DNA of 64,000 bases from Pseudoalteromonas sp. GCY (GTDB lineage Bacteria; Pseudomonadota; Gammaproteobacteria; Enterobacterales; Alteromonadaceae), in contig NZ_CP068023.1 in NCBI RefSeq assembly GCF_016695175.1, positions 2,619,501 through 2,683,500 of the forward strand, written 5' to 3'. Under the pieces are notes generated by a model. That model did no database searches. It was given only the letters and a program-made list of their open reading frames with translations, and had not been told where the DNA came from. Position numbers and translations under genes: made by a program. Of this stretch, positions 1 to 8,725 are shown one piece after another; positions within the stretch are counted from its first letter, which is position 1; each line of letters begins with the position of its first letter.

Positions 1-728
1 TACAAATAGATAAGTACGTTTTTTAAATTTCCAATGACGCACGATGTGCTTGGGCTGATGCTTGTCTTCATCTAACCCAGCCAACGAAAATAAGTCTTGC
101 CAGTCACTTTCAGTATCGCCTGTCGACTGGGCAATGCTTTGTGGTTCGATACTAAGCAAAATTGCCGACGTTTGTGGCACGCCCATCAACAGCTCACCAA
201 TAAAAAAGATGCTACCACTGCGGCAAAGCTGCTGCTGCGCTTCCGTCATCTCAGATTGCTCTGCCATCTTCGCCCTTTGATATTGCATACCATTAAACAT
301 GGACTTGGCAAAAGGCAGCTGCTTTTCAGAAAACTCTCGATTTAAGACATGCTGAAACAGCGCTTTGCCGAGCGTATTACCTACGCCATCGTGACTAAAA
401 GTGCCTTCTTCTACATTGGTTTCAATGAAAAGCCCTGACTCTACCAAAATATTTTTCACAGCTTGGTAGTTAAATATTGAAAACGGCTTCCCCGTCACCG
501 GATTTGTTGTCGACGTCACCGCTTTTGTCATCGCAGCAAAAAACACACTAATATCAACGAATGCACTTTTTAAGTCAGTGTCAAAGCTCTGAATGCTATC
601 CGCCGTGGCACACAGCATGATATTACCCGTTTCATTAAACACATAATGTTTAGTAATTGGGGTATATATTGGCTGTGATTGCGGTTTTGACGGTTTATCT
701 TGCTTGCTAAACCAAGTTGAGAACATTG
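1..728 (-). CDS. hypothetical protein, paralogue of the upstream gene (3' end outside window)
   Basis: The minus-strand frame opens with ATG at 728 and stays open to the left edge, so the C-terminus is missing; about 242 codons are present. I do not recognise a family. It is a clear paralogue of the neighbour starting at 1563: both have an N-x-TGN motif near residues 30-40, an SVFFAA-x-TKA motif about 35 residues later, an SGLF motif, and a YLFV motif near the C-terminal side, in the same order. There is no signal peptide and no obvious membrane segment. The start lies 13 bases after the stop of the paralogue, so the two are probably co-transcribed. Function is unknown; a tandem duplication is the safest reading. 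Confidence 0.75.
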
Positions 729-741
729 TTTACTCCCAACA

Positions 742-1563
742 TTAACTGTCCTTTTTAGTCGTTTTACTGGCTGCAGTGGTTTGCGGCGGTGCGGCTATGA
801 CACTTCGCATTGATTCAATCAGATTATTAAATTCAGGGTCTGACATCGCCTCATTGAGCGATGCCGCTTGCTTGACAAATGCAGGTGGCACAAATAAGTA
901 TACTGATTTGCACAGACTTAACTGCACCTCTGTATGCCCGCCTTGTAAGCAAGGACCCGCTTGCCAAATGGCTTTTACATCATTGGCATCAGCTGAAATG
1001 ACAATGGGCGCGATAGAAATTGCACCAAGTAGATATTCACAGACAAAAATGATGGTGCCGACCTTTTTGTCTTGATTGTCAGAACTCGCACTGATACTTA
1101 CCGAGGCTTGCCCCATACCAGCGATCATATCCATCAATGATTTACCTATAGAGGCTAAATTACCACTGAGCCCTAGTAAAGTTTGGATCAACTGGCTTGA
1201 TAAGGTGACGCCACTTTGCTTACTTTCAAATTGAATATTGCTATCCGTCACTTTGACAAAAAGACCGGAGCTTGAGACTAATTTATTGAGTGCATCGTAG
1301 TCGTACAGACTTGTCCCGGCTTCCGCCATCGCTTTTGTGAGTGCGGCAAAAAATACGCTGACTTCACCAAACGCATTTTCAGCTTCTTGCGGCAACACAC
1401 TTCCACCTGCGGTACTGTTTAGCGTACTTGCGATAAATAAGTTGCCGGTGGCGTTCACTACAAATTGTTTAGTCGCTGGCACTTCATTACTGTTTGTCGT
1501 CGTTAAATTAGCGGCTCTGGTTTGTGCATTGCTCACTACAGTGCCTGGTTGAGGTGTTGGCAT
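742..1563 (-). CDS. hypothetical protein, first member of a tandem paralogous pair
   Basis: This gene encodes 273 residues with a good ribosome site (AAGGAACGAG) just before the ATG. The N-terminal 35 residues and the C-terminal 25 are rich in Thr, Ser, Ala and Lys and probably disordered; the middle carries the motifs NATGN, SVFFAALTKA and SGLF that it shares with the gene that follows it. A glycine- and serine-rich hydrophobic stretch (about residues 125-160) might be amphipathic, but I would not call a membrane helix. No family is recognised. It is the promoter-proximal gene of the pair, with about 130 bases of non-coding sequence before it. Confidence 0.7.
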   Translation of the reverse strand: MPTPQPGTVVSNAQTRAANLTTTNSNEVPATKQFVVNATGNLFIASTLNSTAGGSVLPQEAENAFGEVSVFFAALTKAMAEAGTSLYDYDALNKLVSSSGLFVKVTDSNIQFESKQSGVTLSSQLIQTLLGLSGNLASIGKSLMDMIAGMGQASVSISASSDNQDKKVGTIIFVCEYLLGAISIAPIVISADANDVKAIWQAGPCLQGGHTEVQLSLCKSVYLFVPPAFVKQAASLNEAMSDPEFNNLIESMRSVIAAPPQTTAASKTTKKDS

Positions 1564-1692
1564 ACTCGTTCCTTAGATCTTGATCTAGCAGATATTCTTC
1601 TTATGTCGATTTAGTGTAGTCGCATTTTTAATTACTTAAAATTTACTTTTGTGATTATTTACAACCCAACCTATGTCATAAAATATCCTTGC

Positions 1693-2145
1693 TTAAGTTC
1701 GGTCTAACCTCATTGGAATAAATCTAATACCGTTTTTCTGCGCTTCTTGCCCTGTCGCCTGAAAACCTAGCGCAATATAAAAAGATGCTGCATTAAGCGA
1801 TGAGCACAATGAGACTTGAGCTGCGGATGTACTCGCTAGCACAGTATCTAATAATTGCCGACCAATCCCTTTACCTTGGGCTGACTTGGCAACAAATAAA
1901 TGGGTGAGATAGTTACCATCTCTTAATAAAGCAAATCCAATCAGCTCACCGTTTAATAACGCCTTGGCACCGACAAAATTGGCGTTGCACATCACCTGAG
2001 TCACTTCAGGTAATATTTCGTTTAAATAAGTATCTTTTCCAAGCTGCGAAAAATGGGGTAAGACGTCAGCCTCTGAAACTTCACGCATTAAACTTTCAAT
2101 GGCATTCGCATCCTCACCCTGAATAGCATTGATGGTAATCTTCAC
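1693..2145 (-). CDS. GNAT family N-acetyltransferase
   Basis: A 150-residue protein with a complete GNAT fold pattern. The acetyl-CoA pyrophosphate loop is visible as AQGKGIGRQLL around residues 89-99 (Q/R-x-x-G-x-G/A), preceded by the strand THLFVA and followed by the C-terminal FYIALGF motif typical of the family. The substrate cannot be named from sequence. It is the last gene of a three-gene minus-strand run (HIT protein, small membrane protein, this gene); its start lies 15 bases after the stop of the membrane protein gene, so it is probably in the same operon. Length is usual for a stand-alone GNAT enzyme. Confidence 0.85.
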   Translation of the reverse strand: MKITINAIQGEDANAIESLMREVSEADVLPHFSQLGKDTYLNEILPEVTQVMCNANFVGAKALLNGELIGFALLRDGNYLTHLFVAKSAQGKGIGRQLLDTVLASTSAAQVSLCSSLNAASFYIALGFQATGQEAQKNGIRFIPMRLDRT

Positions 2146-2160
2146 TTGTGACCTTTTGAT

Positions 2161-2448
2161 TTATTGCGTGCTTACATTTCTGGCAAACGTTATCCCAAAA
2201 AAGAAATGCATTGCAGCTAAGCTAAATATTAACTTACTTAAACTGGCATCGAAAAACCAAATACCAATAGCAAGTACGGGATGCATAGCAACCATTACCC
2301 ACCAGCACACTCGGCCAATTTTGTAGAGTGGGTAGCCATGTTTCTTTTGGAAATTTAATAATCCAAACGCCCAAGGCAACAAAGTCCAGACGAGTGACAT
2401 ACAAAGCAATAGCGTTACAGCAACCTTGATTAACACTTCCCCAAGCAT
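2161..2448 (-). CDS. small integral membrane protein, unknown function
   Basis: A 95-residue protein that is mostly hydrophobic. Three membrane segments can be drawn: about residues 7-30, 48-66 and 71-90, with a charged connector (QKKHGYPLYK) between the first and second. I do not recognise the family. Its start codon abuts the stop codon of the HIT gene, so translation is probably coupled, and the GNAT gene follows after 15 bases. The coupling is the main support for its being a real gene. Confidence 0.65.
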   Translation of the reverse strand: MLGEVLIKVAVTLLLCMSLVWTLLPWAFGLLNFQKKHGYPLYKIGRVCWWVMVAMHPVLAIGIWFFDASLSKLIFSLAAMHFFFGITFARNVSTQ

Positions 2449-2838
2449 CTATAACCCCTCAAGTGAGGTACGCAAAACCTCTAGAGGTTTAACATTGAGT
2501 TCATCACTTCCAAACGCAAAACTATCTCGCTTATAGCGGGGGAAAATATGCAAGTGGTAGTGGCTCAATTCGTTAAAGTGCCCGTTGTTTTGCACCAGCG
2601 TAATCCCATCTGGGGAAAATTTACGCTCAATTCGCACATAAAGGTCACGCGCAACGCGGTGGATTTCAGCCAGTATGGATTCTGGGACCTGAAGAAGCGT
2701 TTCATAAGGGGATTTGGGGCAAATTAAGATATGACCAAAGTTAATGGGGTCATGATCGGCAAACGCAATAACCTGCTCTGATTCATATACAATGACCGCT
2801 TCTATATTCCGAGCAACTATCTGTTCTACAATCGTCAT
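2449..2838 (-). CDS. HIT family (histidine triad) nucleotide-binding protein
   Basis: A 129-residue cytoplasmic protein with the histidine triad HYHLHIF near residues 93-99, the active-site motif of HIT hydrolases that cleave nucleoside phosphoramidates, dinucleoside polyphosphates and similar esters through a histidine-AMP intermediate. The upstream ADHDPINFGHILICPK segment matches the usual HIT N-terminal half. A strong ribosome site (AAAGGAGAGG) sits 6 bases before the ATG. It is the first gene of a three-gene operon with a small membrane protein and an acetyltransferase. The exact substrate is not predictable. Confidence 0.88.
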   Translation of the reverse strand: MTIVEQIVARNIEAVIVYESEQVIAFADHDPINFGHILICPKSPYETLLQVPESILAEIHRVARDLYVRIERKFSPDGITLVQNNGHFNELSHYHLHIFPRYKRDSFAFGSDELNVKPLEVLRTSLEGL

Positions 2839-3014
2839 CAGCTACCTCTCCTTTACCTGATTGCATAGAGTACTGTACCTGAGCGAGCTCCCCCCTGCCA
2901 GCGATATATTCTATTTTCTCCTTTGTTAAGTGAATAATTTTCAAGCCTAAATTCACTCACAACACATTTAAACCAGTTACATTATTCAATGAATAACCCT
3001 ACAAGGAATACAAC

Positions 3015-4088
3015 ATGTTAAAAACATTAGTTACGGTGGCTTTATTAGCTTCTGGAAGTGTAGCCAGTGCAGCAAATCACGCAGCTACCCATCATGCGAT
3101 TCATTATGAAGGACGCGTCAATAAAAACTACTCAGATGGCAGTGTGAGTTTTAATTGGCCGGGTAGCCAGCTGCATACAAAACTCGTCGGCCGCGCCTTT
3201 CGTATCGAGTTGATGGGCTATGGCGATCAATTCGATGTATTGATTGATGGCAAATTTACAAAAAAGCTAAAGACCAATGCAGATGGTGTTGCTGAGACCT
3301 TCACACTATTTGAAAGTACAAAGGCAGAAACCGTCACAATTGAACTCGTTAAACGCTGGGAGCACTACGAACACAATACCCAAATTCTAAGTGTTGATGT
3401 GGACGGAAAATTGGAATCAATCCAACAGCCACAACCTCATATCTTATTTATTGGCGATTCAATTAGCGCAGGCTTTGGCAGTGAGTCCACCCAAAGACAG
3501 TGTGAATGGAGCGAAATTCTCGATTTAAGTAACGCGCGTAAAGCGTTTCCATATATGAGCGCACAACAGTTGGGTGCCAGTTTTACCCAAGTTTCATACT
3601 CAGGTTTAGGCTTAATTCGAAATTGGGGCGGCAATCAACCGCATCATACGCTGCGTAGTTACTACGACAAAATGTCAGCAGTATTTACCGACAACACTGA
3701 CTTTGAAGACAAGTTTCCACAGCTTATAGTCATTGAAGTAGGCACAAATGACTTTAGTACCGATCCAACCCCTACCGAGCCTTGGCAAACCATTGACGAA
3801 GTCAAAACGCAGTGGATAGAAACAATGGCCGTTTTCACCAAACAGCTGCGTGCAAGATATCCTGCGGTTCCCATTATTTATATGCCTCGTCCGGCATATC
3901 CATATAACTTTATAATTCCTGCAACACACGACGCAATTGCAAAGCTTAATCAGCAAGATATCAGTAAACTATACAGTCATACATTTGACTCACCATTAGA
4001 AGGCTGCGTGTGGCACCCAACCGCTTCGGAACATCAAGGCATTGCTGATAAACTCGTTACCTTTATCAAGCAGCAAACACTTCTCTAA
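3015..4088 (+). CDS. secreted SGNH/GDSL hydrolase, CE2-like carbohydrate esterase
   Basis: A 357-residue exported protein. Residues 1-20 are a typical signal peptide (MLKTLVTVALLASGSVASA). Residues about 25-135 form a beta-sandwich-like domain as in CE2 acetyl esterases, and the SGNH domain follows: nucleophile motif IGDSIS with Ser149, block III VGTNDFS near residue 240, and the C-terminal HPTASEH with His334 and His340. The two-domain layout resembles carbohydrate esterase family 2 (deacetylation of plant or algal polysaccharides in the periplasm or outside the cell); the family is established, the substrate is inference. The gene stands alone, with a ribosome site AAGGA before the ATG and hairpins after the stop. 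Confidence 0.85.
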   Translation: MLKTLVTVALLASGSVASAANHAATHHAIHYEGRVNKNYSDGSVSFNWPGSQLHTKLVGRAFRIELMGYGDQFDVLIDGKFTKKLKTNADGVAETFTLFESTKAETVTIELVKRWEHYEHNTQILSVDVDGKLESIQQPQPHILFIGDSISAGFGSESTQRQCEWSEILDLSNARKAFPYMSAQQLGASFTQVSYSGLGLIRNWGGNQPHHTLRSYYDKMSAVFTDNTDFEDKFPQLIVIEVGTNDFSTDPTPTEPWQTIDEVKTQWIETMAVFTKQLRARYPAVPIIYMPRPAYPYNFIIPATHDAIAKLNQQDISKLYSHTFDSPLEGCVWHPTASEHQGIADKLVTFIKQQTLL

Positions 4089-4101
4089 GCAAATGTTCAG
4101 C

Positions 4102-4138
4102 GTTATTCAGTGAGATTAAGCTCGTCGTACTGAATAAC
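4102..4138 (+). terminator. hairpin after the SGNH hydrolase gene
   Basis: Perfect 10-bp inverted repeat GTTATTCAGT / ACTGAATAAC with a 17-base loop, starting 14 bases after the stop codon. The following sequence is only moderately T-rich (TCCTATTT), so a factor-independent terminator is plausible but not certain. Confidence 0.5.
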
Positions 4139-4202
4139 ACGCTCCTATTTACAAACTTTCACATTGTTTTTTATACAAAAATTCACAACAAAAAATAAAC
4201 TC

Positions 4203-4221
4203 ACCCGCTTTAAAAGCGGGT
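4203..4221. terminator. second hairpin, GC-rich, possible bidirectional terminator
   Basis: ACCCGCTTT and AAAGCGGGT form a 9-bp perfect inverted repeat with a single central base (in practice a shorter stem with a 5-7 base loop). A-rich sequence lies before it and T-rich sequence beyond. It separates the esterase gene from the metallophore operon. The remaining 4222-4490 holds a candidate Zur box but no gene. Confidence 0.55.
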
Positions 4222-4397
4222 TAATGAGAACGATTTTTATTTGTAAAAATAATACTCGTTGAGATTTATACTTTTATCAATACGCAAAGCTGTTACTTTA
4301 AACGACTCACTTTAGTTTCGTTTATCACAACAAAAAGATCCAGGGATAACCTTTTGGCAATAACTCCCCTCTTTTCAAGCACGCAAAAATATGATTA

Positions 4398-4420
4398 AGA
4401 TCGTTACGTTATAACATTTT
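4398..4420. promoter_or_regulatory. candidate Zur box upstream of the TonB receptor operon
   Basis: The core GTTACGTTATAAC (4403-4415) matches 10 of 13 positions of the proteobacterial Zur core GTTATAATATAAC, and the right arm continues as ATTTT, close to the consensus ATTTC. The site ends about 70 bases before the preferred ATG at 4491. A similar site (11 of 13) precedes the convergent serine kinase gene. The consensus is quoted from memory of gammaproteobacterial znuA/ykgM-type sites; binding by Zur is inference. Confidence 0.55.
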
Positions 4421-4490
4421 TAAAAATAATCATTTGTATCGAATAAATGATGGTTCTTTTCACATTCGTTTTTGCAGTTGGAATAACAAA

Positions 4491-6596
4491 ATGACAAGGT
4501 CACTCCTGACAGTTAGCGTGCTTAGTAGCTTATATTCTTCACTTAGTGTTGCCGAACAATCCATTGAAACAATTGATGTACATGGCACTCGCGCGCCTCT
4601 TTACAGCACAAGAGACGTGAACGCTTCGGCATTGGGGATGAAAGATCCGCAGCTTCTTCCTATTTCCATTCAATCATTTTCTGAAGAACTGATCAGCAAT
4701 CAAAGAGTAAAAACGCTAGGCGAAGTGCTTGCCAACGATGCTTCTGTTCAAAATACCTCAATTGGTACAGTGTTCGATTTTGTTAGTCTACGTGGTTTTC
4801 AACTAGATTGGACCAACGGTCTAAGACGCGACGGTTTAGCGCTTGCCCCCTATCAAGATGTACCGCTAGAGAATATTCAACGCATTGATATCGTTAAAGG
4901 CCCGTCAAGTCTCGTATCAGGCTTTAACAACCCTGGCGGTACAATCAACTATGTGACAAAGCGCCCAACCATGGACGCCTTTTTGGATGTCACAACAGAA
5001 GTACGTAGCCGTGGAGGAAAGTATTTACACATCGATCTCGGTGGGCCAATTTCCGACGAGCAAACGCTCGGCTATCGTATTAATGCAGCAGCAGAGAAAA
5101 ACGGTGACTTTACCGGTGGTGATGATCAAGAGCGCTATTTCTTTAGTGCAGCACTGGATTGGCAAGTCTCAGACCGCCTATTTATCCGATTAGACGGCGA
5201 TTACCAAGACAAAAGCACCGTATCACAGCCTTTGATAGGACTTGCCAGCGACCCTAATGATCCTGACCGTAAAATATTACCTCCCTACGTCGACACCAGT
5301 GATGTATTGCTCGGACAACCTTGGGCAAAGTATCAAACCGAGTCATATAACCTTGCCGCACGTGCTGATTTTTGGTTGAACGACACGTGGCAATGGGTAA
5401 ACCAAGCTGCGCTTTCTGGTAATGATAGGTTTACCGTTTTTCCTGATATCTACTCGGTTGATACACAAGGTAATGTGCTGTCTGCAGCTATCCACATTAC
5501 CCCAGACGAAACGTATGACACGCTCTCCGCACATAGTTTTATCAGCGGTCAGCTTACTACCGCTGCAATTGAACATGAGCTAGTCGTCGGCGTTAGTATT
5601 CGTGATTATGAGTCTAAGGATGGGCGTTGGTTTGAGTTAACCAACCCCGTTGGCAATATTTTCAATCCAATTCATAGCAGTAAACCGCAGTTCCCTGATT
5701 ATCCAGAAGCAACCAAAACTGAAGCCTCTGAAAGCGCGTTGTTTATCACAGATACCTTGCACTTTAACGATGTGTTTTATGCCACCTTGGGGCTGCGTCA
5801 TATCCAATATAAAAAAGAGCAAACTCTACCTGGCCAAACTAAAACCACGCTAGACGACCGAACTTTTAATACTCCCATCATAGGTCTTAACTACAACCCA
5901 AGCGAGCAACTCGCGTTTTACGCCAGTTACTCAGAAGGCGCGGGGGAAGGCGGCGTTGCAGTCATCGGCAGCGGTGCAATAAATGAAGGAGAATCACTCG
6001 GCCCTCAAGAAAGCGAACAAATTGAAGCTGGTATAAAATACCAAACGGACACCATGAACTATTCGATAGCCGTTTTCGAAATAGAAAAAATGTTGGAGTA
6101 CCACAATCACATTACTAACTATTTCGTGCAAGACGGTGTCCAGTCACATAAAGGTATTGAGCTCAATGCCAGTGGTTCATTGGCTCACGGTCTTGCCACC
6201 GTAGCATCCATCACCTTGATGGACCCCAGCTTAGATAAGCTTGACGGCGAGCCCGCGCTTAATGGCAACACCCCGGCCAATGTGCCAGAATTTCAAGCAA
6301 ATCTCTATGTCGACTATCAGCTGCCATTTTGGGAGGCGTTAAGCATCAATGCAGGTATTTTCCATGTTGGTGAGCGCGAACAAAACGTCAATAACACCCT
6401 AAAATTACCAGCCTACACGCGCTTCGATTTAGGCGCGAAATACCACTTTACTGACATTAACACCACGCTGCGGCTCAAGGCCGAAAACCTGTTCGACAAA
6501 GAATATTGGCTATCTGGCGGTGCCAAAGGCATAGATTGGGGAGTCGCTCCCGGTCGTGGCCGCACCTTTATCGCCTCATTAAGCGTGAGCTTTTAA
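4491..6596 (+). CDS. TonB-dependent outer membrane receptor, siderophore/metallophore type
   Basis: A 701-residue outer-membrane receptor. I chose the ATG at 4491 because it yields a normal signal peptide (about residues 1-21, ending in SVA before EQ); the longer frame begins with TTG at 4434 and adds 19 residues unlike a signal. The plug domain (about 25-155) includes the TonB-box-like region ETIDVHG and the conserved IQRIDIVKGPSSLV and GGTINYVTKRP motifs; the rest is beta-barrel ending in a C-terminal phenylalanine (SLSVSF), the usual outer-membrane insertion signal. It resembles FhuA-type ferric siderophore receptors. It is the first gene of a nine-gene operon with ABC permeases and diaminopropionate enzymes, so its ligand is probably the compound made there. 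The Zur-like box upstream suggests zinc rather than iron control. Confidence 0.9.
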   Translation: MTRSLLTVSVLSSLYSSLSVAEQSIETIDVHGTRAPLYSTRDVNASALGMKDPQLLPISIQSFSEELISNQRVKTLGEVLANDASVQNTSIGTVFDFVSLRGFQLDWTNGLRRDGLALAPYQDVPLENIQRIDIVKGPSSLVSGFNNPGGTINYVTKRPTMDAFLDVTTEVRSRGGKYLHIDLGGPISDEQTLGYRINAAAEKNGDFTGGDDQERYFFSAALDWQVSDRLFIRLDGDYQDKSTVSQPLIGLASDPNDPDRKILPPYVDTSDVLLGQPWAKYQTESYNLAARADFWLNDTWQWVNQAALSGNDRFTVFPDIYSVDTQGNVLSAAIHITPDETYDTLSAHSFISGQLTTAAIEHELVVGVSIRDYESKDGRWFELTNPVGNIFNPIHSSKPQFPDYPEATKTEASESALFITDTLHFNDVFYATLGLRHIQYKKEQTLPGQTKTTLDDRTFNTPIIGLNYNPSEQLAFYASYSEGAGEGGVAVIGSGAINEGESLGPQESEQIEAGIKYQTDTMNYSIAVFEIEKMLEYHNHITNYFVQDGVQSHKGIELNASGSLAHGLATVASITLMDPSLDKLDGEPALNGNTPANVPEFQANLYVDYQLPFWEALSINAGIFHVGEREQNVNNTLKLPAYTRFDLGAKYHFTDINTTLRLKAENLFDKEYWLSGGAKGIDWGVAPGRGRTFIASLSVSF

Positions 6597-6605
6597 GGAT
6601 AATTC

Positions 6606-7325
6606 ATGACTACACCTGTTATTCAAATCAATAACCTGCAAAAGCGCTTTGGTGAATACCAAGCGTTACAGAGATTAAACTTGAGCGTACATCAAGGTGA
6701 AATTCTAGCGCTGCTAGGCCCAAATGGTGCAGGTAAAACCACCACGATTAATTGCTTACTGGGCTTTTTACAACCGGATGTCGGGGAAATCACCATCGCT
6801 GGAATTAATCCACAGCATGACGTAGTAACGGCAAGGCAGCAACTGGCTTATATTCCTGAACAAGTCGCGCTCTATCCGCGACTTAGCGGACTTGAGAATC
6901 TCGCGTATTTCAGCAAAATGGCCAGCATAGAAAAGACCGGCGAGGCCTTTCGCACACTGCTCAGTGAAGTAAAACTGCCAAGTCACGCTGTAGACAAACC
7001 CGTTGCAACCTATTCAAAAGGGATGCGACAAAAAGTGGGCATAGCCATTGCCCTTGCAAAGCAAGCCAAGGCATTGATCTTAGATGAGCCCACATCAGGT
7101 CTTGATCCTTCAGCCAGCCATGAATTTAGCCAGCTCATTCAGTCATTGGCAAAGCAAGGCGTCGCGATTTTAATGGCGACCCACGACTTATACCGTGCTC
7201 AAGAAGATGCCCATCGCGTGGCAATTATCAATCAAGGGCAATTAGTCGATACCTTAGTCTATGAACAACTGCAAGAAGTCCAACTTGAATCCGTTTACCT
7301 CAAACATATCAAGGTGGGTGTCTGA
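6606..7325 (+). CDS. ABC transporter ATP-binding protein (ABC-2 type)
   Basis: A 239-residue ATPase with all motifs: Walker A GPNGAGKTTT (about 38-47), Q-loop in AYIPEQVALYP, signature YSKGMRQKV, Walker B ALILDEPTSGLDP and the switch histidine in MATHDL. It starts 9 bases after the receptor's stop, and its stop overlaps the next ATG by one base, so it is coupled to the two permease genes. The family drives ABC-2 transporters, mostly exporters. In this operon it should energise movement of the small product, or of its metal complex, across the inner membrane; direction cannot be settled from sequence. Confidence 0.92.
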   Translation: MTTPVIQINNLQKRFGEYQALQRLNLSVHQGEILALLGPNGAGKTTTINCLLGFLQPDVGEITIAGINPQHDVVTARQQLAYIPEQVALYPRLSGLENLAYFSKMASIEKTGEAFRTLLSEVKLPSHAVDKPVATYSKGMRQKVGIAIALAKQAKALILDEPTSGLDPSASHEFSQLIQSLAKQGVAILMATHDLYRAQEDAHRVAIINQGQLVDTLVYEQLQEVQLESVYLKHIKVGV

Positions 7326-8725
7326 TGTTTCAAACGACATTAAAAAAGGAATGGCTCGATACCAAGCGGCAGGGACAAGCGCTTTGGCTTGGAGGCATTG
7401 CAGTATTGCTGCTCTTGCTTGCCTGCTTGACTGGTTTTAAAAGCCACCAAAGCTATCAGCAAGCCGTTACTGAAGTGTCCCAGTCAGAGCAATTACGCTG
7501 GCTAAATCAAGGTGAAAAAGGTCCCCATTCCGCCGCCCACTACGGTATTTATGTTGTCAAACCCACTACCCCACTGGCCGCACTCGACGCGGGATTACAA
7601 GCATATCAAGGGAATGTGTTGAGGCTTGAAGCTCATATTCGTAACGATAGCATGTTTCGAAGTGCGCAAGATAACTTGCCGATGTCACGTTTTGGTAGCT
7701 TATCACCCGCCTTTGTGCTGCAAGTCTTGCTGCCGCTATTGATTATATTAATTGGCTACCCACTACTTGCCCGAGAACGTGAGCAAGGCACCTTAAAACA
7801 ACTACTCGCATCGGGCGCAAGCCCAACAAAGCTGTTTATCGCCAAATGTGCGCTGCTTTTTGCTATTTCTTGCTTGTTTTTATTGCCTATCGCGCTTTTT
7901 TTACTTTATAGCCAAGTAACAAGCACGGAGCCTCATACACTCAGAAGTGGGTTATTTTTACTATTTTATTTAGTTTACCTATTACTTTGGTCGTTACTCA
8001 CCACCACGCTTTCAAGTTTACTCCCAACGGCTAGGCGCGCATTGATAACGCTACTAACCATTTGGGCCTTTACAACGCTTTTACTACCAAAGCTGGCGAT
8101 GAATATCGCAACTACTATTTATCCACAAGGTTCAGGTCAAGCATTTCAAGCAAAACTTGAAAGTGAGGTTTATACCGAAGCACGAGTTGAAGCAATCGCA
8201 AAGTTCAAGCAGCAAACATTGACTCAATATGGTGTTAGCAATGTGGAAGACTTGCCCTTTGACTATGCCGGAGCACAACTCCAATTTGGTGAACAATACG
8301 CTGACAAAATTTTTGACCGCTTATTTTCAGCGCGTTTAGCTCAACTAGAAGCGCAATCACAAAGCTATCAACTTGCAGGGATGTTAACGCCGTTCATCGC
8401 AATACAAACGCTGTCGATGGCCACCGCCGCCAGCGACTTTGCTCACCAACAAGCATTTGAGAATGCGGCAGAGCAGCACCGTCGCCTGATGCAAGAAGTG
8501 CTTAACTTTAATCAAAGAGATCACGGTCACAAGGCGGGCGGCCATTACACGGCAGGCGAGGAATTATGGCAACAGATCCCAAAGTTCGCATTCCAATATC
8601 CTAATTTTATTCGTTACCTGCCTCACTACGTTATCAGCCTGTTTAGCCTGAGCTTTTGGCTAATCGCTCTGGTGTTATTGAGTTTCTTCGCGATTAAAAA
8701 GCTGCGCTTGGAGGAGCAAAGATGA
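7325..8725 (+). CDS. ABC-2 transporter permease, DUF3526-like (first of two)
   Basis: A 466-residue inner-membrane protein. One membrane helix lies at about 22-40, followed by a large periplasmic stretch with the motif LRWLNQGEKGPHSAAHYG that I associate with DUF3526 permeases, then a cluster of helices at about 130-260, a second large soluble loop, and a last helix at about 436-458. The charged AREREQGTLKQLLASGA segment is typical of ABC-2 permeases. The next gene is a shorter-motif paralogue, and their ATGA overlap indicates translational coupling. Two paralogous permeases with one ATPase suggest a heterodimeric channel. Confidence 0.85.
   Translation: MFQTTLKKEWLDTKRQGQALWLGGIAVLLLLLACLTGFKSHQSYQQAVTEVSQSEQLRWLNQGEKGPHSAAHYGIYVVKPTTPLAALDAGLQAYQGNVLRLEAHIRNDSMFRSAQDNLPMSRFGSLSPAFVLQVLLPLLIILIGYPLLAREREQGTLKQLLASGASPTKLFIAKCALLFAISCLFLLPIALFLLYSQVTSTEPHTLRSGLFLLFYLVYLLLWSLLTTTLSSLLPTARRALITLLTIWAFTTLLLPKLAMNIATTIYPQGSGQAFQAKLESEVYTEARVEAIAKFKQQTLTQYGVSNVEDLPFDYAGAQLQFGEQYADKIFDRLFSARLAQLEAQSQSYQLAGMLTPFIAIQTLSMATAASDFAHQQAFENAAEQHRRLMQEVLNFNQRDHGHKAGGHYTAGEELWQQIPKFAFQYPNFIRYLPHYVISLFSLSFWLIALVLLSFFAIKKLRLEEQR

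Noticed and set aside
4420..4440. Possible Fur box upstream of the TonB receptor (AATAATCATT)
   Set aside because: Only 9 or 10 bases match one arm of the 19-bp Fur consensus, about 12 of 19 overall, in AT-rich sequence. The Zur-like palindrome next to it is much better.
4434..4490. TTG start that adds 19 residues to the TonB receptor
   Set aside because: It destroys the signal peptide. The ATG at 4491 gives a normal one.
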